A stretch of 64,000 nucleotides of DNA from Pseudomonas phenolilytica (GTDB lineage: Bacteria; Pseudomonadota; Gammaproteobacteria; Pseudomonadales; Pseudomonadaceae). This document shows positions 48,595 through 60,101 of the stretch, piece after piece (position 1 is the first letter of the stretch; each line of letters starts with the position of its first letter). The notes under the pieces were generated by a model that saw only the letters and a list, made by a program, of their open reading frames with translations, had not been told where the DNA came from and did no database searches. The DNA is taken from NCBI RefSeq assembly GCF_021432765.1, contig NZ_CP058908.1, forward strand, positions 264,001 through 328,000, read 5' to 3'. Made by a program: the position numbers and the translations under genes.

Positions 48595-48896
48595 AAATGG
48601 ACATGTTTGGAAAATCCTTCCTGTACGGCTTGCTGCTACTCACCTGCTCCGGCGCGGGTGCCGATACGCTACGCTGCGGCAGCCAGCTGGTCAGTACGGG
48701 CGACCGGGCCTTCGAGGTCGAGCGCAAGTGCGGCCCGCCGGCCCAGCGCGACCTTGTCGGCTATGGCCTGAGCCCCAATGGTCGGCAGGAATTCGTGCTG
48801 GAGGAATGGACCTACGGGCCGAACAACGGCACGTTCAGTATCCTCACGTTCGAGGGCAACCGCCTGGTGCGCATCGAGTCGCAGCGTACGCGGTGA
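48591..48896 (+). CDS. DUF2845 periplasmic protein, first paralogue
   Basis: A 101-residue secreted protein. Signal peptide (about 1-24, ending G-A-G-A-D), then T-L-R-C-G-S-Q-L-V-S-T-G-D and K-C-G-P-P, a two-cysteine pattern, and C-terminal E-E-W-T-Y-G-P-N-N-G, F-E-G-N-R-L-V-R-I. Matches DUF2845. It overlaps the DUF748 gene by four bases and its tandem paralogue follows, so the three are probably one unit. No function known to me. Confidence 0.85.
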   Translation: MKMDMFGKSFLYGLLLLTCSGAGADTLRCGSQLVSTGDRAFEVERKCGPPAQRDLVGYGLSPNGRQEFVLEEWTYGPNNGTFSILTFEGNRLVRIESQRTR

Positions 48897-48914
48897 ACAA
48901 ATTTAGGAGTTCGC

Positions 48915-49223
48915 ATGTCCCGCTGTTCCCTGTTTGCTCTGTTCGTCGTGCTGCTGGCCAGCGAGCCGGCAAGCGCCTCGTCCACCTTTCGCTGCAACAG
49001 CCGGCTGGTCAGCCTGGAGGCCAGCACGGCACAGGTTCGCGAGCGCTGTGGCGAACCCAGCAGTAAGGCGATGGTCGGCTACAAGGAAGTCGTCGACGAA
49101 TACGGCTACCTGCAGGAAGTAGTCGTCGAGGAATGGGTCTATGGCCCCAGTCACGGCATGTACCACTACCTGCGCTTCGAGGGCAATCGCCTGCGCAGCA
49201 TCGACAGCCAACGCGGCAACTGA
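48915..49223 (+). CDS. DUF2845 periplasmic protein, second paralogue
   Basis: A 102-residue secreted protein and tandem paralogue of the preceding gene, sharing S-x-F/L-R-C-x-S-x-L-V-S, R-C-G-E-P, V-E-E-W-V-Y-G-P-S-H-G and F-E-G-N-R-L-R-S-I. Signal peptide about 1-22. The two conserved cysteines may form a disulfide. AGGAG lies before ATG. A two-way terminator follows. Confidence 0.85.
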   Translation: MSRCSLFALFVVLLASEPASASSTFRCNSRLVSLEASTAQVRERCGEPSSKAMVGYKEVVDEYGYLQEVVVEEWVYGPSHGMYHYLRFEGNRLRSIDSQRGN

Positions 49224-49226
49224 ATA

Positions 49227-49252
49227 AAAAACCCCACACAAGGTGGGGTTTT
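49227..49252. terminator. Bidirectional terminator between DUF2845 and BON genes
   Basis: AAAAACCCCAC and GTGGGGTTTT flank an ACAAG loop (7-bp GC-rich core at 49231-49237 and 49243-49249). A/T runs on both sides let it serve the plus-strand DUF2845 unit and the minus-strand BON gene, which converge here. Confidence 0.88.
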
Positions 49253-49269
49253 GTCGGACTCAGCGCCTC

Positions 49270-49644
49270 TTATTCGGCGACCTTCAGGCCGTCGGCGGAC
49301 ACGTCGGTCACGCCCTTGATCTGCCGAGCCTTGGCAACTGCGGCTTCCTTCTCTGCCTCGGTCGCGACGGTACCGGACAGCGACACTACGCCGTTCTTGG
49401 TTTCGACTTCGATATCCATACCCGGAGTAGCGTCTTCGGCCAGCAGCGTCGATTTCACCTTGGTGGTGATCCAGGTATCGGAAGCGGCGTCCTTGGCCTC
49501 TTCCACATTTTCATTGGCGGCGAGCATGACGGCTTCGGTTTTCTCGATAGCAGGCGTGCTGTCGGCCATTGCCACACCCGCCAGCGGCAGACTGAAGGCG
49601 GCAACAACGGCGGCGGCAGTGAGGGAAGTCTGAATCTTTTTCAT
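49270..49644 (-). CDS. BON-domain periplasmic protein (OsmY-like)
   Basis: A 124-residue secreted protein. Signal peptide about 1-27 (ending G-V-A-M-A-D), an acidic helical segment (about 30-55), then one BON domain (about 55-124): T-W-I-T-T-K-V-K-S-T-L-L-A-E, I-E-V-E-T-K-N-G-V-V-S-L-S-G-T-V and G-V-T-D-V-S. BON proteins associate with membranes under osmotic stress. ATG 49644 follows GGAGT. Upstream lie a sigma-54-like promoter and an AT-rich region with palindromes. Confidence 0.88.
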   Translation of the reverse strand: MKKIQTSLTAAAVVAAFSLPLAGVAMADSTPAIEKTEAVMLAANENVEEAKDAASDTWITTKVKSTLLAEDATPGMDIEVETKNGVVSLSGTVATEAEKEAAVAKARQIKGVTDVSADGLKVAE

Positions 49645-49706
49645 GATGTCACTCCTGTTTCTCGTGGTTTCCGGGCATCGCTCCAACCCGGAGTCGAGAA
49701 TAACAG

Positions 49707-49722
49707 CGCAAGTGCCATGCCA
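49707..49722 (-). promoter_or_regulatory. Sigma-54-like promoter before the BON gene
   Basis: On the minus strand TGGCATGGCACTTGCG matches TGGCACG-N4-TTGCW at all but two positions and keeps the GG/GC pair 10 bases apart. Start would be near 49695, giving a leader of about 50 bases. Possible activator sites upstream are AAGGATTAATATCCTT (49732-49747) and CGTGCA/TGCACG (49788-49793, 49797-49802). Confidence 0.45.
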
Positions 49723-49867
49723 ACCGAAGCGAAGGATTAATATCCTTTAAATTCAATAAGTTATGGAAAAATGAAAAACCCCGTAGACGTGCAGTATGCA
49801 CGCTTGCCCTGTGCCACGCATGCATCTTGCAATCAGCTGCGCAACGAACCCGGGGTGATCCCAGATA

Positions 49868-49892
49868 ACAAAAAAGGCCCCGAAGGGCCTTT
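49868..49892 (-). terminator. Rho-independent terminator after pnp
   Basis: Minus strand AAAGGCCC/GGGCCTTT stem (49873-49880, 49885-49892) with a TTCG loop, followed on that strand by TTTTTTGTT. It ends the rimP-to-pnp transcript. Confidence 0.92.
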
Positions 49893-49914
49893 TCTGTTCG
49901 ACTGAATGTCAGGC

Positions 49915-52023
<2,109 letters not shown>

Positions 52024-52119
52024 GGTTCTTCCTTCTCTTTGTTGCCTTGGGGAAATCGGCGGGAAACTCGGGAGTCGGACCCGGGGTTTCCTGCAGAAAA
52101 GCCTGTCGCTTAAAGCCGA

Positions 52120-52155
52120 AAGCTGGAAGCAAGAACGATGTCCTGCTTCCAGCTT
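52120..52155 (-). terminator. Hairpin between rpsO and pnp
   Basis: A 12-bp inverted repeat, AAGCTGGAAGCA (52120-52131) with TGCTTCCAGCTT (52144-52155), in the 162-base rpsO-pnp gap. No clear T-run follows on the minus strand. It may be a processing site or attenuator rather than a full terminator. The AGCTGGAAGC arm looks like repeated intergenic DNA seen in pseudomonads. Confidence 0.5.
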
Positions 52156-52185
52156 CCGATTTCCAGCGTACAGCTCGGGCGCGTC

Positions 52186-52455
52186 TTAGCGACGCAGACC
52201 CAGACGGCCGATGAGGGCGCTGTAACGAGTGGTGTCCTTACCCTTCAGGTAGTCCAGCAGCTTGCGGCGCTGGTTGACCATACGGATCAGACCACGACGG
52301 GAGTGGTGATCCTTGCCGTTGGCCTTGAAGTGGTCCTGCAGCTTGTTGATGTTGGCGGTCAGCAGGGCAACCTGCACTTCCGGAGAACCGGTATCGCCTT
52401 CAGCTTGCTTGTACTCGTTAACGATCTGGGCTTTCTCTTCAACGCTCAGTGCCAT
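52186..52455 (-). CDS. rpsO: 30S ribosomal protein S15
   Basis: An 89-residue small-subunit protein binding the central domain of 16S rRNA. Starts [11 protein letters not shown]; the signature [15 protein letters not shown] and L-L-D-Y-L-K-G-K are intact. AAGGAG precedes ATG. It lies between truB and pnp, as in most gammaproteobacteria; the 114-base gap before it could hold its own promoter. Confidence 0.98.
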
Positions 52456-52569
52456 GATGGGCTCCTTGAGTGAACAGGCCGGGAACGGGTCCCGTGTTTA
52501 ATAGAGAGGAATGACCGCGCCTGTTGACAGCCACCCTCTGACGCAACGCGCGAACGCGATGCGTACCGG

Positions 52570-53487
52570 TCATTCCGACCGAATCAGTCGACGCGGCGCG
52601 ATGCGCCCGTCTTCGCTCACCTCACCGATACCGATGAAGCGTCCGGCGTGATCCTGTACGCGGACCATGCCGTATTTCGGCGCCTCCGGCGCCCGCACTG
52701 GCTGCCCGTGCAGCCAGTAATAAGCGCTATGTTCGGACAATTGCAGCAGCGGCCAATGTTCCAGTCCGCTGTCCACCGGTTGCAGGAACCGGTCCAGCGC
52801 CTCGGCACCGCCTTCTGCATGCGCTTGCTCCAGAGCCTCGAGCGTCACGGTCTGCGCAAGACTGAACGGCCCGGCCTGAGTCCGGCGCAGCTCGGCGACA
52901 TGCGCTCCGCAGCCCAGCAGCTGGCCAAGATCTTCGACCAGCGTGCGGATATAGGTACCCTTGCTACACGCCACGGCCAAGCGCGCCTTGTCGCCCTCGA
53001 GTGCGAGCAGCTCCAGGCGCGCAATATTAACAGAACGCGGCTCGCGCTCCACCACCTCGCCGGCGCGCGCCAGCTTGTACAACGGCTGGCCGTCACGCTT
53101 GAGAGCCGAATACATCGGCGGCACCTGCTGGATGTCGCCGCGAAAGCGCGGCAGCAGCGCTTCGAACTGTTCACGCAAAACCGCCACCGGCTTGCGCTCG
53201 AGCACTTCGCCTTCAGCATCCGCCGTCGTGGTAGTGACGCCCAGCTGCATGACCGTCTCATAGGCCTTGTCGGCATCGAGCAGATACTGCGAGAACTTGG
53301 TCGCCTCGCCGAAGCACAGCGGCAGTACCCCGGTCGCCAGCGGATCGAGACTTCCGGTATGTCCGGCCTTCTCCGCATTGAGCAGCCAGCGAACCTTCTG
53401 CAGCGCCGCATTGGAAGTGAATCCGCGAGGCTTATCGAGCAGGATGATGCCGTTCACATCGCGTCGAACACGCTTGACCTGGACCAC
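52570..53487 (-). CDS. truB: tRNA pseudouridine-55 synthase
   Basis: A 305-residue enzyme making pseudouridine 55 in the T-loop. The catalytic Asp is in [12 protein letters not shown] near 45-55; L-L-D-K-P-R-G-x-T-S-N and S-K-G-T-Y-I-R-T-L are family motifs; a PUA-like C-terminus ends R-R-L-I-R. GTG start two bases after the rbfA stop, showing tight coupling. Confidence 0.97.
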   Translation of the reverse strand: MVQVKRVRRDVNGIILLDKPRGFTSNAALQKVRWLLNAEKAGHTGSLDPLATGVLPLCFGEATKFSQYLLDADKAYETVMQLGVTTTTADAEGEVLERKPVAVLREQFEALLPRFRGDIQQVPPMYSALKRDGQPLYKLARAGEVVEREPRSVNIARLELLALEGDKARLAVACSKGTYIRTLVEDLGQLLGCGAHVAELRRTQAGPFSLAQTVTLEALEQAHAEGGAEALDRFLQPVDSGLEHWPLLQLSEHSAYYWLHGQPVRAPEAPKYGMVRVQDHAGRFIGIGEVSEDGRIAPRRLIRSE

Positions 53488-53489
53488 GC

Positions 53490-53879
53490 TTACTCTCCGC
53501 TTCCGTCGCTGTGCTTGCGATCTTCGGCGACCGCGCGCTCGATCAGCGAACTCAACTCGACGCCACGACGGATGCTGGCGTCATAGTTGAAATGCAGCTG
53601 CGGCACGCTGCGCAGCTTCATGCTCTTGCCCAACTGCATGCGCAGGAAGCCGGCAGCCTCGTTGAGAATGCGCAGGTTATCCCTGACCGCCTCCTCGTTG
53701 TCGTCCTGCCCCATGATGGTGATGAAGATCTTCGCGTGGGACAGATCCCGGCTGACGTCAACGCCGGTGATGGTGACCAGGCCCAGCCGCGGATCCTTGA
53801 TCTCGCGCTGGATCAACTGGGCCAGCTCGCGCTGCATCTGATCGCCGATACGCTGGGTACGGCTGAATTCTTTGGCCAT
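53490..53879 (-). CDS. rbfA: Ribosome-binding factor A
   Basis: A 129-residue KH-fold factor for 30S maturation and cold adaptation. N-terminus [14 protein letters not shown]; core [12 protein letters not shown] and [10 protein letters not shown]. The ATG at 53879 is preferred over an upstream frame start, which would run into the intergenic hairpin. infB ends 116 bases upstream. Confidence 0.97.
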   Translation of the reverse strand: MAKEFSRTQRIGDQMQRELAQLIQREIKDPRLGLVTITGVDVSRDLSHAKIFITIMGQDDNEEAVRDNLRILNEAAGFLRMQLGKSMKLRSVPQLHFNYDASIRRGVELSSLIERAVAEDRKHSDGSGE

Positions 53880-53939
53880 AAAAACTGCCTCTGGCTGCAC
53901 GCTGCAGGCTTGAAAAATTCGTGATACCGCAAAGCCAAA

Positions 53940-53975
53940 CGGCAAGCGTCAAGTGATCACACTCGACGCTTGCCG
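53940..53975 (-). repeat. Long hairpin between infB and rbfA
   Basis: CGGCAAGCGTC (53940-53950) pairs with GACGCTTGCCG (53965-53975); after one mismatch the inner AGTG/CACT (53952-53955, 53960-53963) extends it to 15 pairs with an ATCA loop. On the minus strand the following bases are GTTTGGCTTTG, not a clean T-run. Probably a processing or partial termination site within the operon. Confidence 0.6.
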
Positions 53976-53995
53976 CTGGAAGTTTGCAACTCGGA

Positions 53996-56494
53996 TTACA
54001 GTGAACGGGCCACTTGGACCTTCTCGAACACTTCGATCTTGTCGCCGACCTTGACGTCGTTATAGCTCTTCACACCGATACCGCATTCCATGCCGGCACG
54101 GACTTCCGAGACGTCGTCCTTGAAGCGGCGCAAGGACTCCAGCTCGCCTTCGAAGATCACCACGTCGTCGCGCAGAACGCGGATCGGGCGATTGCGGTGC
54201 ACCATGCCCTCGGTAACCATGCAACCGGCAACCGCGCCGAACTTCGGCGAACGGAACACATCGCGCACCTCGGCGATACCCAGGATATTCTCGCGCACAT
54301 CGCTGCCGAGCATACCGGTGAGCGCCTTCTTGACGTCCTCGATGATGTCGTAGATGACGTTGTAATAGCGCATATCCAGGCCTTCGGCCTCGACGATCTT
54401 GCGCGCGCCAGCGTCGGCACGCACGTTGAAGCCGAAGATCACCGCATTGGACGCCAGTGCCAGGTTGGCATCGGATTCGGTGATACCACCGACACCGCCA
54501 CCGACTACGCGCACCTGCACCTCGTCGTTGCCCAGACCGTTGAGCGAGCCCTGGAGCGCTTCGAGCGAGCCGCGTACGTCGGCCTTGAGCACGATGTTGA
54601 GCGTCTTCTTCTCGTCCTGCCCCATCGTCTCGAAGATGTTCTCCAGCTTGCCCGCGTGGGCACGTGCCAGTTTCACTTCGCGGAACTTGCCCTGACGGAA
54701 CAAGGCAACTTCGCGCGCCTTCTTCTCGTCGGCGACCACGGTGAGGTCGTCACCGGCTTCGGGCGTACCATCCAGACCGAGGATTTCCACCGGAATGGAC
54801 GGACCGGCTTCCTTCACCGGTTTGCCGTTCTCGTCGAGCATGGCGCGCACGCGGCCGAAGTTCACGCCACACAGGACCATGTCGCCTTGGCGCAGCGTGC
54901 CGTCCTGAACCAGTACGGTAGCCACCGGGCCGCGGCCCTTGTCCAGGCGCGATTCGACGACCACGCCGCGACCGGGCGCCGACGGCGTAGCCTTGAGTTC
55001 GAGAATCTCGGCCTGCAGCAGAACGGCTTCCAGCAACTCGTCGACGCCGGTACCCATCTTCGCGGAAACCGGAATAAACGGCGTGTCGCCACCCCACTCC
55101 TCGGGGATCACATCGAGCGCGGCCAAGCCGTTCTTGATGTTGTCCGGATTGGCTTCCGGCTTGTCGATCTTGTTCACTGCAACCACGATCGGCACACCCG
55201 CCGCCTTCGCGTGCTGCACGGCCTCCTGGGTCTGCGGCATGACGCCGTCGTCCGCTGCCACCACCAAGATGACGATGTCGGTCGCCTTCGCCCCGCGGGC
55301 GCGCATGGCGGTGAACGCCGCGTGACCAGGGGTATCGAGGAACGTAACCATGCCACGCTCGGTTTCGACGTGGTAAGCACCGATGTGCTGAGTAATGCCA
55401 CCCGCTTCTCCGACCGCAACCTTGGCTCGGCGGATGTAATCGAGCAGGGAGGTCTTGCCGTGGTCGACGTGGCCCATCACGGTTACCACGGGCGCCCGGG
55501 TCATCTCCTCGCCTTCGAACTTCAGCAGTTCGGCCAGCTGTTCCTCCAGCGCATTGTCGCTGACCAGCTTGACCTTGTGGCCGAGCTCCTCGGCCACAAG
55601 CTGCGCGGTTTCCTGGTCGAGCACCTGGTTGATGGTGACCGGCGAGCCCATTTTGAACATGAACTTGATGACTTCGGCAGCCTTGACCGACATCTGCTGG
55701 GCCAGCTCGGCCACGGTGATGGTTTCGCCGATTGAAACTTCGCGTACGACCGGTCCGGTCGGACTTTGGAAGCCATGCGCATTGCGTTTCTTGAGCTTGG
55801 ACTTGCCGCGACCGCCACGACGGAAGCCGTCGGCGTCGTCCTCGCCACTGCGCACGGTGCGTGTCAGCGGCGCCTTGGTTTTGAGCGACGGGCGATGCTG
55901 TGCATGCTTGCGATCACGACGATCGTCGTCGTCGCTGCGCGGCTTCTCGGCACGGCGCGCTTCTTCTTTCTTGCGCTCATCGCTCGGAGCGGCCGCGATA
56001 GCAACTTCGACAGCTGCCGGCTCGACGGCAACTTCAGCGGCACTGGGCGGAACTGCGGCAACCGTGCTCTGCTCTTGCTGCGCCTGGCGACGGGCTTCTT
56101 CCTCGGCACGCACGCGCGCCTCTTCCTCTGCCTTCAGGCGAGCCGCTTCTTCGGCCGCGCGCTGCTCTTCCAGTTCGCGTTGCTTCTCGGCCTCGATCTC
56201 ATCCGGGCTGCGCTTGACGAAGGTTTTCTTCTTGCGCACCTCGACGCTGATGGTCTTGCTGCCGCCGACCTTCAGCTTGGTGGTGGTCTTGCGCTGCAAG
56301 GTGATCTTGCGCGGCTCGTCCATCTTGGCGCCGTGACTGCTTTTCAAATGAGCCAGCAGGGCCTGCTTTTCGTTATCGGTCACCACTTGCTCGGCGCTGG
56401 TGTGCGGCAGTCCTGCCTCACGCATCTGCTGCAGCAGTCGCTCGACCGGTGTGTCGACCACTTGGGCCAGTTCTTTCACCGTGACTTGCGTCAT
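53996..56494 (-). CDS. infB: Translation initiation factor IF-2
   Basis: An 832-residue GTPase placing fMet-tRNA on the 30S P site. N-terminal IF2-N domain (1-55), a long Lys/Glu/Ala/Arg-rich disordered region (about 85-230), a second IF2-N subdomain, the G domain with G-H-V-D-H-G-K-T near 345 and N-K-I-D near 445, then domains II, III and the fMet-binding IV. Length is typical of pseudomonads. Located between nusA and rbfA. Confidence 0.98.
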   Translation of the reverse strand: MTQVTVKELAQVVDTPVERLLQQMREAGLPHTSAEQVVTDNEKQALLAHLKSSHGAKMDEPRKITLQRKTTTKLKVGGSKTISVEVRKKKTFVKRSPDEIEAEKQRELEEQRAAEEAARLKAEEEARVRAEEEARRQAQQEQSTVAAVPPSAAEVAVEPAAVEVAIAAAPSDERKKEEARRAEKPRSDDDDRRDRKHAQHRPSLKTKAPLTRTVRSGEDDADGFRRGGRGKSKLKKRNAHGFQSPTGPVVREVSIGETITVAELAQQMSVKAAEVIKFMFKMGSPVTINQVLDQETAQLVAEELGHKVKLVSDNALEEQLAELLKFEGEEMTRAPVVTVMGHVDHGKTSLLDYIRRAKVAVGEAGGITQHIGAYHVETERGMVTFLDTPGHAAFTAMRARGAKATDIVILVVAADDGVMPQTQEAVQHAKAAGVPIVVAVNKIDKPEANPDNIKNGLAALDVIPEEWGGDTPFIPVSAKMGTGVDELLEAVLLQAEILELKATPSAPGRGVVVESRLDKGRGPVATVLVQDGTLRQGDMVLCGVNFGRVRAMLDENGKPVKEAGPSIPVEILGLDGTPEAGDDLTVVADEKKAREVALFRQGKFREVKLARAHAGKLENIFETMGQDEKKTLNIVLKADVRGSLEALQGSLNGLGNDEVQVRVVGGGVGGITESDANLALASNAVIFGFNVRADAGARKIVEAEGLDMRYYNVIYDIIEDVKKALTGMLGSDVRENILGIAEVRDVFRSPKFGAVAGCMVTEGMVHRNRPIRVLRDDVVIFEGELESLRRFKDDVSEVRAGMECGIGVKSYNDVKVGDKIEVFEKVQVARSL

Positions 56495-56522
56495 GCATCT
56501 CTCTCCTCAGGCCGCTAATTAC

Positions 56523-58004
56523 TTACTCGAACCAATGGGCTCGGGCGGCCATGATCAGCTTGCCGGCACGCTCTTCATCGATGCCGTCTATGTCGAGCAA
56601 GTCGTCGATCGACTGCTCGGCCAGGTCTTCGCGGGTAATCACACCCCGCACAGCCAACTCGACCGCCAGTTCTTTGTCCATGCCATCCAGCGCGAGGAGA
56701 TCCTCGGCCGGTTGCGCGTCCGCCAGTTTCTCTTCGGTGGCGATAGCCTTGGTCAGCAGGCGATCCTTGGCACGTGTACGCAGTTCGTTGACGATGTCCT
56801 CATCAAACCCTTCGATGCCGAGCATCTCCTCCATCGGGACGTAGGCGACTTCCTCCAGGGAGGTGAAGCCTTCTTCGACCAGCACCTGGGCCAGCTCCTC
56901 GTCGACGTCCAGCTCTTCGATGAAGCTGCGCAGGATGTCGCCGGTCTCTTCCTGTTGCTTGGCCTGGATATCGGCCTCGGTCATCACGTTCAGCGTCCAG
57001 CCAGTCAGCTGGCTGGCCAGACGGACGTTTTGCCCACCGCGACCGATTGCCTGCGCCAGGTTGTCCTCGGCGACCGCGATATCCATCGCGTGCGCATCCT
57101 CATCGACAATGATCGCTGCCACTTCCGCCGGTGCCATCGCGTTGATCACGAACTGAGCCGGGTTGTCGTCCCACAGGACGATATCCACGCGCTCGCCGCC
57201 AATCTCGCCGGAAACTGCTTGCACGCGCGAGCCGCGCATGCCGATGCAAGCGCCTTGCGGATCAATGCGCTTGTCCTTGGAACGGACCGCAATCTTGGCG
57301 CGCGATCCCGGATCTCGCGACGCGCCCATCACTTCGATGAGACCCTCGGCGATTTCCGGCACTTCGATGCGGAATAGCTCGATCAGCATCTGCGGGGCAG
57401 TACGCGACAGGATCAGCTGCGGACCGCGGTTTTCCGTACGAATCTCCTTCAGCAGCGCACGCACGCGCGCACCGACGCGGAAGGTCTCGCGAGCGATGAT
57501 GTCCTCGCGCGCCAGCAGAGCCTCGGCATTGTTGCCCAGATCAACAATCACGCTGTCGCGGGTAACCTTCTTTACCGTTCCGGAAATAATCTCGCCGAGA
57601 CGATCACGATAGGCTTCGACCACCTGCGCGCGCTCAGCCTCACGTACCTTCTGCACGATGACCTGCTTGGCGGTCTGCGCGGCGATACGGCCGAACTCGA
57701 TGGACTCGATCTTTTCCTCGAAAACATCGCCGAGCTTTGCATCCGCCTTGCGCTCCTGCGCCTGATCGAGCGCCAGCTGATAAGCCGGATCCTCAAAATG
57801 CTCGTCATCGACCACCGTCCAGCGGCGGAAGGTTTCATAGCTGCCGTTTTGGCGGTTGATCTCCACGCGCAGGTCGACTTCGTCCTCGTAGCGCTTTTTG
57901 GTTGCAGTGGCCAGAGCCAGCTCCAACGCTTCAAAAATGACACCAGCCGGTACGCCCTTTTCGTTGGACACCGACTCCACAACCAGCAGTACTTCTTTGC
58001 TCAT
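56523..58004 (-). CDS. nusA: Transcription factor NusA
   Basis: A 493-residue elongation, pausing and antitermination factor. N-terminal RNA polymerase-binding domain (1-125), S1 (about 135-200), two KH domains (about 230-345, with G-x-x-G-x-R-V and A-I-G-R-G-G-Q-N-V) and two C-terminal acidic repeats (about 360-425 and 435-490) as in E. coli. ATG 58004 (M-S-K-E-V) follows AGGCG. Confidence 0.98.
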   Translation of the reverse strand: MSKEVLLVVESVSNEKGVPAGVIFEALELALATATKKRYEDEVDLRVEINRQNGSYETFRRWTVVDDEHFEDPAYQLALDQAQERKADAKLGDVFEEKIESIEFGRIAAQTAKQVIVQKVREAERAQVVEAYRDRLGEIISGTVKKVTRDSVIVDLGNNAEALLAREDIIARETFRVGARVRALLKEIRTENRGPQLILSRTAPQMLIELFRIEVPEIAEGLIEVMGASRDPGSRAKIAVRSKDKRIDPQGACIGMRGSRVQAVSGEIGGERVDIVLWDDNPAQFVINAMAPAEVAAIIVDEDAHAMDIAVAEDNLAQAIGRGGQNVRLASQLTGWTLNVMTEADIQAKQQEETGDILRSFIEELDVDEELAQVLVEEGFTSLEEVAYVPMEEMLGIEGFDEDIVNELRTRAKDRLLTKAIATEEKLADAQPAEDLLALDGMDKELAVELAVRGVITREDLAEQSIDDLLDIDGIDEERAGKLIMAARAHWFE

Positions 58005-58051
58005 CGTACGCCTCGCCTTTCGCAATCCATTGGGGTCCGCGGGATCCGCAT

Positions 58052-58510
58052 TTAGTCAAAACGGGGGACTATGTTGGCCTTGTCGATCAGATCGACAGGC
58101 AATAGATACTCATGATCATCAACGAGTATCACCACATCCTGCTCCTCCACCCCGCGGAGAAGCCCTTGGAAATTGCGCCGCCCCTCGAAGGGGGAACGCA
58201 GTTTGATTTTTACCTGCTCGCCCACATGGGCGGCGTATTGTTCCAACTTGAACAATGGCCGATCCATACCGGGAGAGGACACCTCAAGGGTGTAATCGAC
58301 ACTGATGGGGTCTTCGACATCGAGCACGCCACTGAGCTGACGGCTGACCTTCTCACAATCGTCGATCAGAATACCGTTGGCGTGATCGATGTAGACTCGC
58401 AGCAGCGAATGCCTTCCCTGAGAGAGGAACTCGATACCCCAACATTGATATCCGAGCGCCTCTACCACCGGGGCCAACAAGGCCTGCAACTGTTCTAGCT
58501 TGCTCGACAT
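58052..58510 (-). CDS. rimP: Ribosome maturation factor RimP
   Basis: A 152-residue factor for 30S assembly. Signature R-V-Y-I-D-H and [10 protein letters not shown] near 75-85 are present, followed by the SH3-like C-terminal domain. It heads the nusA-infB protein operon, after tRNA-fMet and two terminator hairpins. Confidence 0.96.
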   Translation of the reverse strand: MSSKLEQLQALLAPVVEALGYQCWGIEFLSQGRHSLLRVYIDHANGILIDDCEKVSRQLSGVLDVEDPISVDYTLEVSSPGMDRPLFKLEQYAAHVGEQVKIKLRSPFEGRRNFQGLLRGVEEQDVVILVDDHEYLLPVDLIDKANIVPRFD

Positions 58511-58539
58511 CGAAGTCCCTCGCGCATGCTGTACAAACG

Positions 58540-58560
58540 AAAAATGGGCGAAACGCCCAT
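58540..58560 (-). terminator. Second hairpin between tRNA-fMet and rimP
   Basis: Minus strand ATGGGCG/CGCCCAT (58554-58560, 58544-58550) with TTT loop and trailing TTTTCGTTTG. It lies about 30 bases before the rimP ATG, so it could act as a leader attenuator. Confidence 0.75.
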
Positions 58561-58601
58561 CCCTGTGATCGCCTGAAATGCCGACGACCTAGCCTGAAGC
58601 C

Positions 58602-58627
58602 AATAAAAAGCCCCTATACAGGGGCTC
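58602..58627 (-). terminator. Rho-independent terminator after tRNA-fMet
   Basis: Minus strand AGCCCCT/AGGGGCT stem (58620-58626, 58609-58615), GTAT loop, then TTTTTATTG. It begins 13 bases past the tRNA 3' end. Confidence 0.88.
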
Positions 58628-58638
58628 TTCACCTTCAC

Positions 58639-58715
<77 letters not shown>

Positions 58716-58730
58716 ACAAACTGGGCACGA

Positions 58731-58759
58731 ATTGTACGATCATCTTGACAATCGGTCAA
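58731..58759 (-). promoter_or_regulatory. Promoter of tRNA-fMet (and rimP operon)
   Basis: Minus strand TTGACC (58754-58759), exact 17-base spacer, TACAAT (58731-58736), about 16 bases before the tRNA 5' end. Strong sigma-70 match. Confidence 0.75.
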
Positions 58760-58774
58760 CCGAAACCCTGATAA

Positions 58775-58800
58775 CAAGAAAGCCCGCACTAGGCGGGCCT
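58775..58800 (-). terminator. Rho-independent terminator after tRNA-Leu
   Basis: Minus strand GCCCGC/GCGGGC stem (58793-58798, 58782-58787) with trailing TTTCTTG. It ends the secG-tRNA-Leu transcript before the tRNA-fMet promoter. Confidence 0.8.
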
Positions 58801-58807
58801 ACTTGTA

Positions 58808-58893
58808 TGGTACCGAGGAGGGGACTCGAACCCCTACAGCCTATGGCCACTACCACCTCAAGGTAGCGTGTCTACCAATTCCACCACCTCGGC
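58808..58893 (-). tRNA. tRNA-Leu (GAG)
   Basis: An 86-base class II tRNA with encoded CCA and a long variable arm. The anticodon stem CTACC/GGTAG holds loop TTGAGGT, anticodon GAG. GGTTCGAGTCC is the T-loop. Its 5' end lies nine bases after the secG stop codon, so it must be cut from a secG-containing transcript. Confidence 0.95.
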
Positions 58894-58902
58894 AAAAACC
58901 CT

Positions 58903-59277
58903 TTACTGCTTCTCTTGCAAAGAAGGAACGTCACCCGCCGGGTCACGCTCTTCCAGAACCGGAACATCATTTTCTGCAGGCTTGCTTGCCGGAACCTCAA
59001 GCACCGCTGGATCGGGCAGGCCCGCCTGCGAAATATTGTCAGCCTGCTCCTTGGCAAAAAACGCCAAGCCCAGACTTGTCACAAAAAAAACGCCGGCAAG
59101 TATAGCAGTAAACCGACTCAGAAAGGTAGTACTACCTTGACTTCCGAATACGGTAGCCGAAGCACCCGAACCGAATGAGGCCCCCGCATCCGCGCCCTTG
59201 CCCTGCTGCAGCAACACCAACACAACCACACCCAGGGCGACCAGCAGATGCACCACGATCACAACAGTCTGCAACAT
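58903..59277 (-). CDS. secG: Preprotein translocase subunit SecG
   Basis: A 124-residue inner-membrane part of the SecYEG channel. Two membrane helices (about 2-22 and 55-75); between them the family motif [15 protein letters not shown]. The C-terminal tail is acidic and Pro-rich. ATG 59277 (M-L-Q-T-V-V) is preferred over an in-frame upstream start. tpiA ends four bases upstream. Confidence 0.96.
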   Translation of the reverse strand: MLQTVVIVVHLLVALGVVVLVLLQQGKGADAGASFGSGASATVFGSQGSTTFLSRFTAILAGVFFVTSLGLAFFAKEQADNISQAGLPDPAVLEVPASKPAENDVPVLEERDPAGDVPSLQEKQ

Positions 59278-59281
59278 CTGA

Positions 59282-60037
59282 TCACTTCCCCGCAGCACGA
59301 CAGATCGCGCCAAATTCATTCGCTTTCAAAGAGGCACCGCCGATAAGCCCGCCGTCTACATCAGCCTGAGCAAACAATGCAACGGCATTGTCCGGCTTGA
59401 CGCTTCCGCCATAAAGAATCCGCAAGTCACCGGCAATACGCGCATCCCGCTGCGCCACCACCGCTCGAATGGCCGCATGAACCTCTTGCGCCTGCTCCGG
59501 CGTCGCAGTCAGCCCGGTACCTATCGCCCAGACCGGCTCATACGCAACCACAGCCGACTCAAACGCCTTCACACCAACCACGTCGAGCACACTATTTAGC
59601 TGTTGCGACACCACATCAAGCGTCTTTCCCAGCTGACGATCTTCTAGCACCTCACCAACACAGAGGATGGGCTTCAATCCATTCGCCTGCGCTGAAGAAA
59701 ACTTTCGACATACAACCTGATCGCTTTCGGCAAACAGCGATCGCCGCTCAGAGTGCCCAACCAGAACCCACGCACACCCCAAATCACGTAACTGGGCGGC
59801 TGACTCTTCGCCGGTAAAGGCCCCAAAACCGGGCTCTGTCGAACAATCCTGCGCTCCCACCGCGATAGCTTCACTCCGGAGATTACTTAAGACCTGCGCA
59901 AGATGAATAGATGAAGGCAGAATTACGACATCCACATCACCTGGAAGCTCTTCAAACCGAAGGGAGCCAATCAGCTCTGCGACGCTAGCGCGGGTACCGT
60001 TCATCTTCCAGTTACCAGCTACCATCTTGCGGCGCAT
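59282..60037 (-). CDS. tpiA: Triosephosphate isomerase
   Basis: A 251-residue glycolytic TIM barrel interconverting dihydroxyacetone phosphate and glyceraldehyde-3-phosphate. Catalytic residues: Lys in G-N-W-K-M-N-G (about 11), His in G-H-S-E-R-R (about 95) and Glu in [10 protein letters not shown] (about 166). Full length. Lies between glmM and secG, the pseudomonad order. Confidence 0.97.
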   Translation of the reverse strand: MRRKMVAGNWKMNGTRASVAELIGSLRFEELPGDVDVVILPSSIHLAQVLSNLRSEAIAVGAQDCSTEPGFGAFTGEESAAQLRDLGCAWVLVGHSERRSLFAESDQVVCRKFSSAQANGLKPILCVGEVLEDRQLGKTLDVVSQQLNSVLDVVGVKAFESAVVAYEPVWAIGTGLTATPEQAQEVHAAIRAVVAQRDARIAGDLRILYGGSVKPDNAVALFAQADVDGGLIGGASLKANEFGAICRAAGK

Positions 60038-60101
60038 GCTTTACCTCGTCGGTCAAAGTGGGCGCAGATGTTACTCAACCGCCCCCACCCTGGCAAGCAG
60101 A

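Noticed and set aside
54014..55735. 573-residue plus-strand open frame opposite infB
   Set aside because: Shadow of IF-2, His- and Asp-rich as expected for antisense of Val/Met-rich coding.
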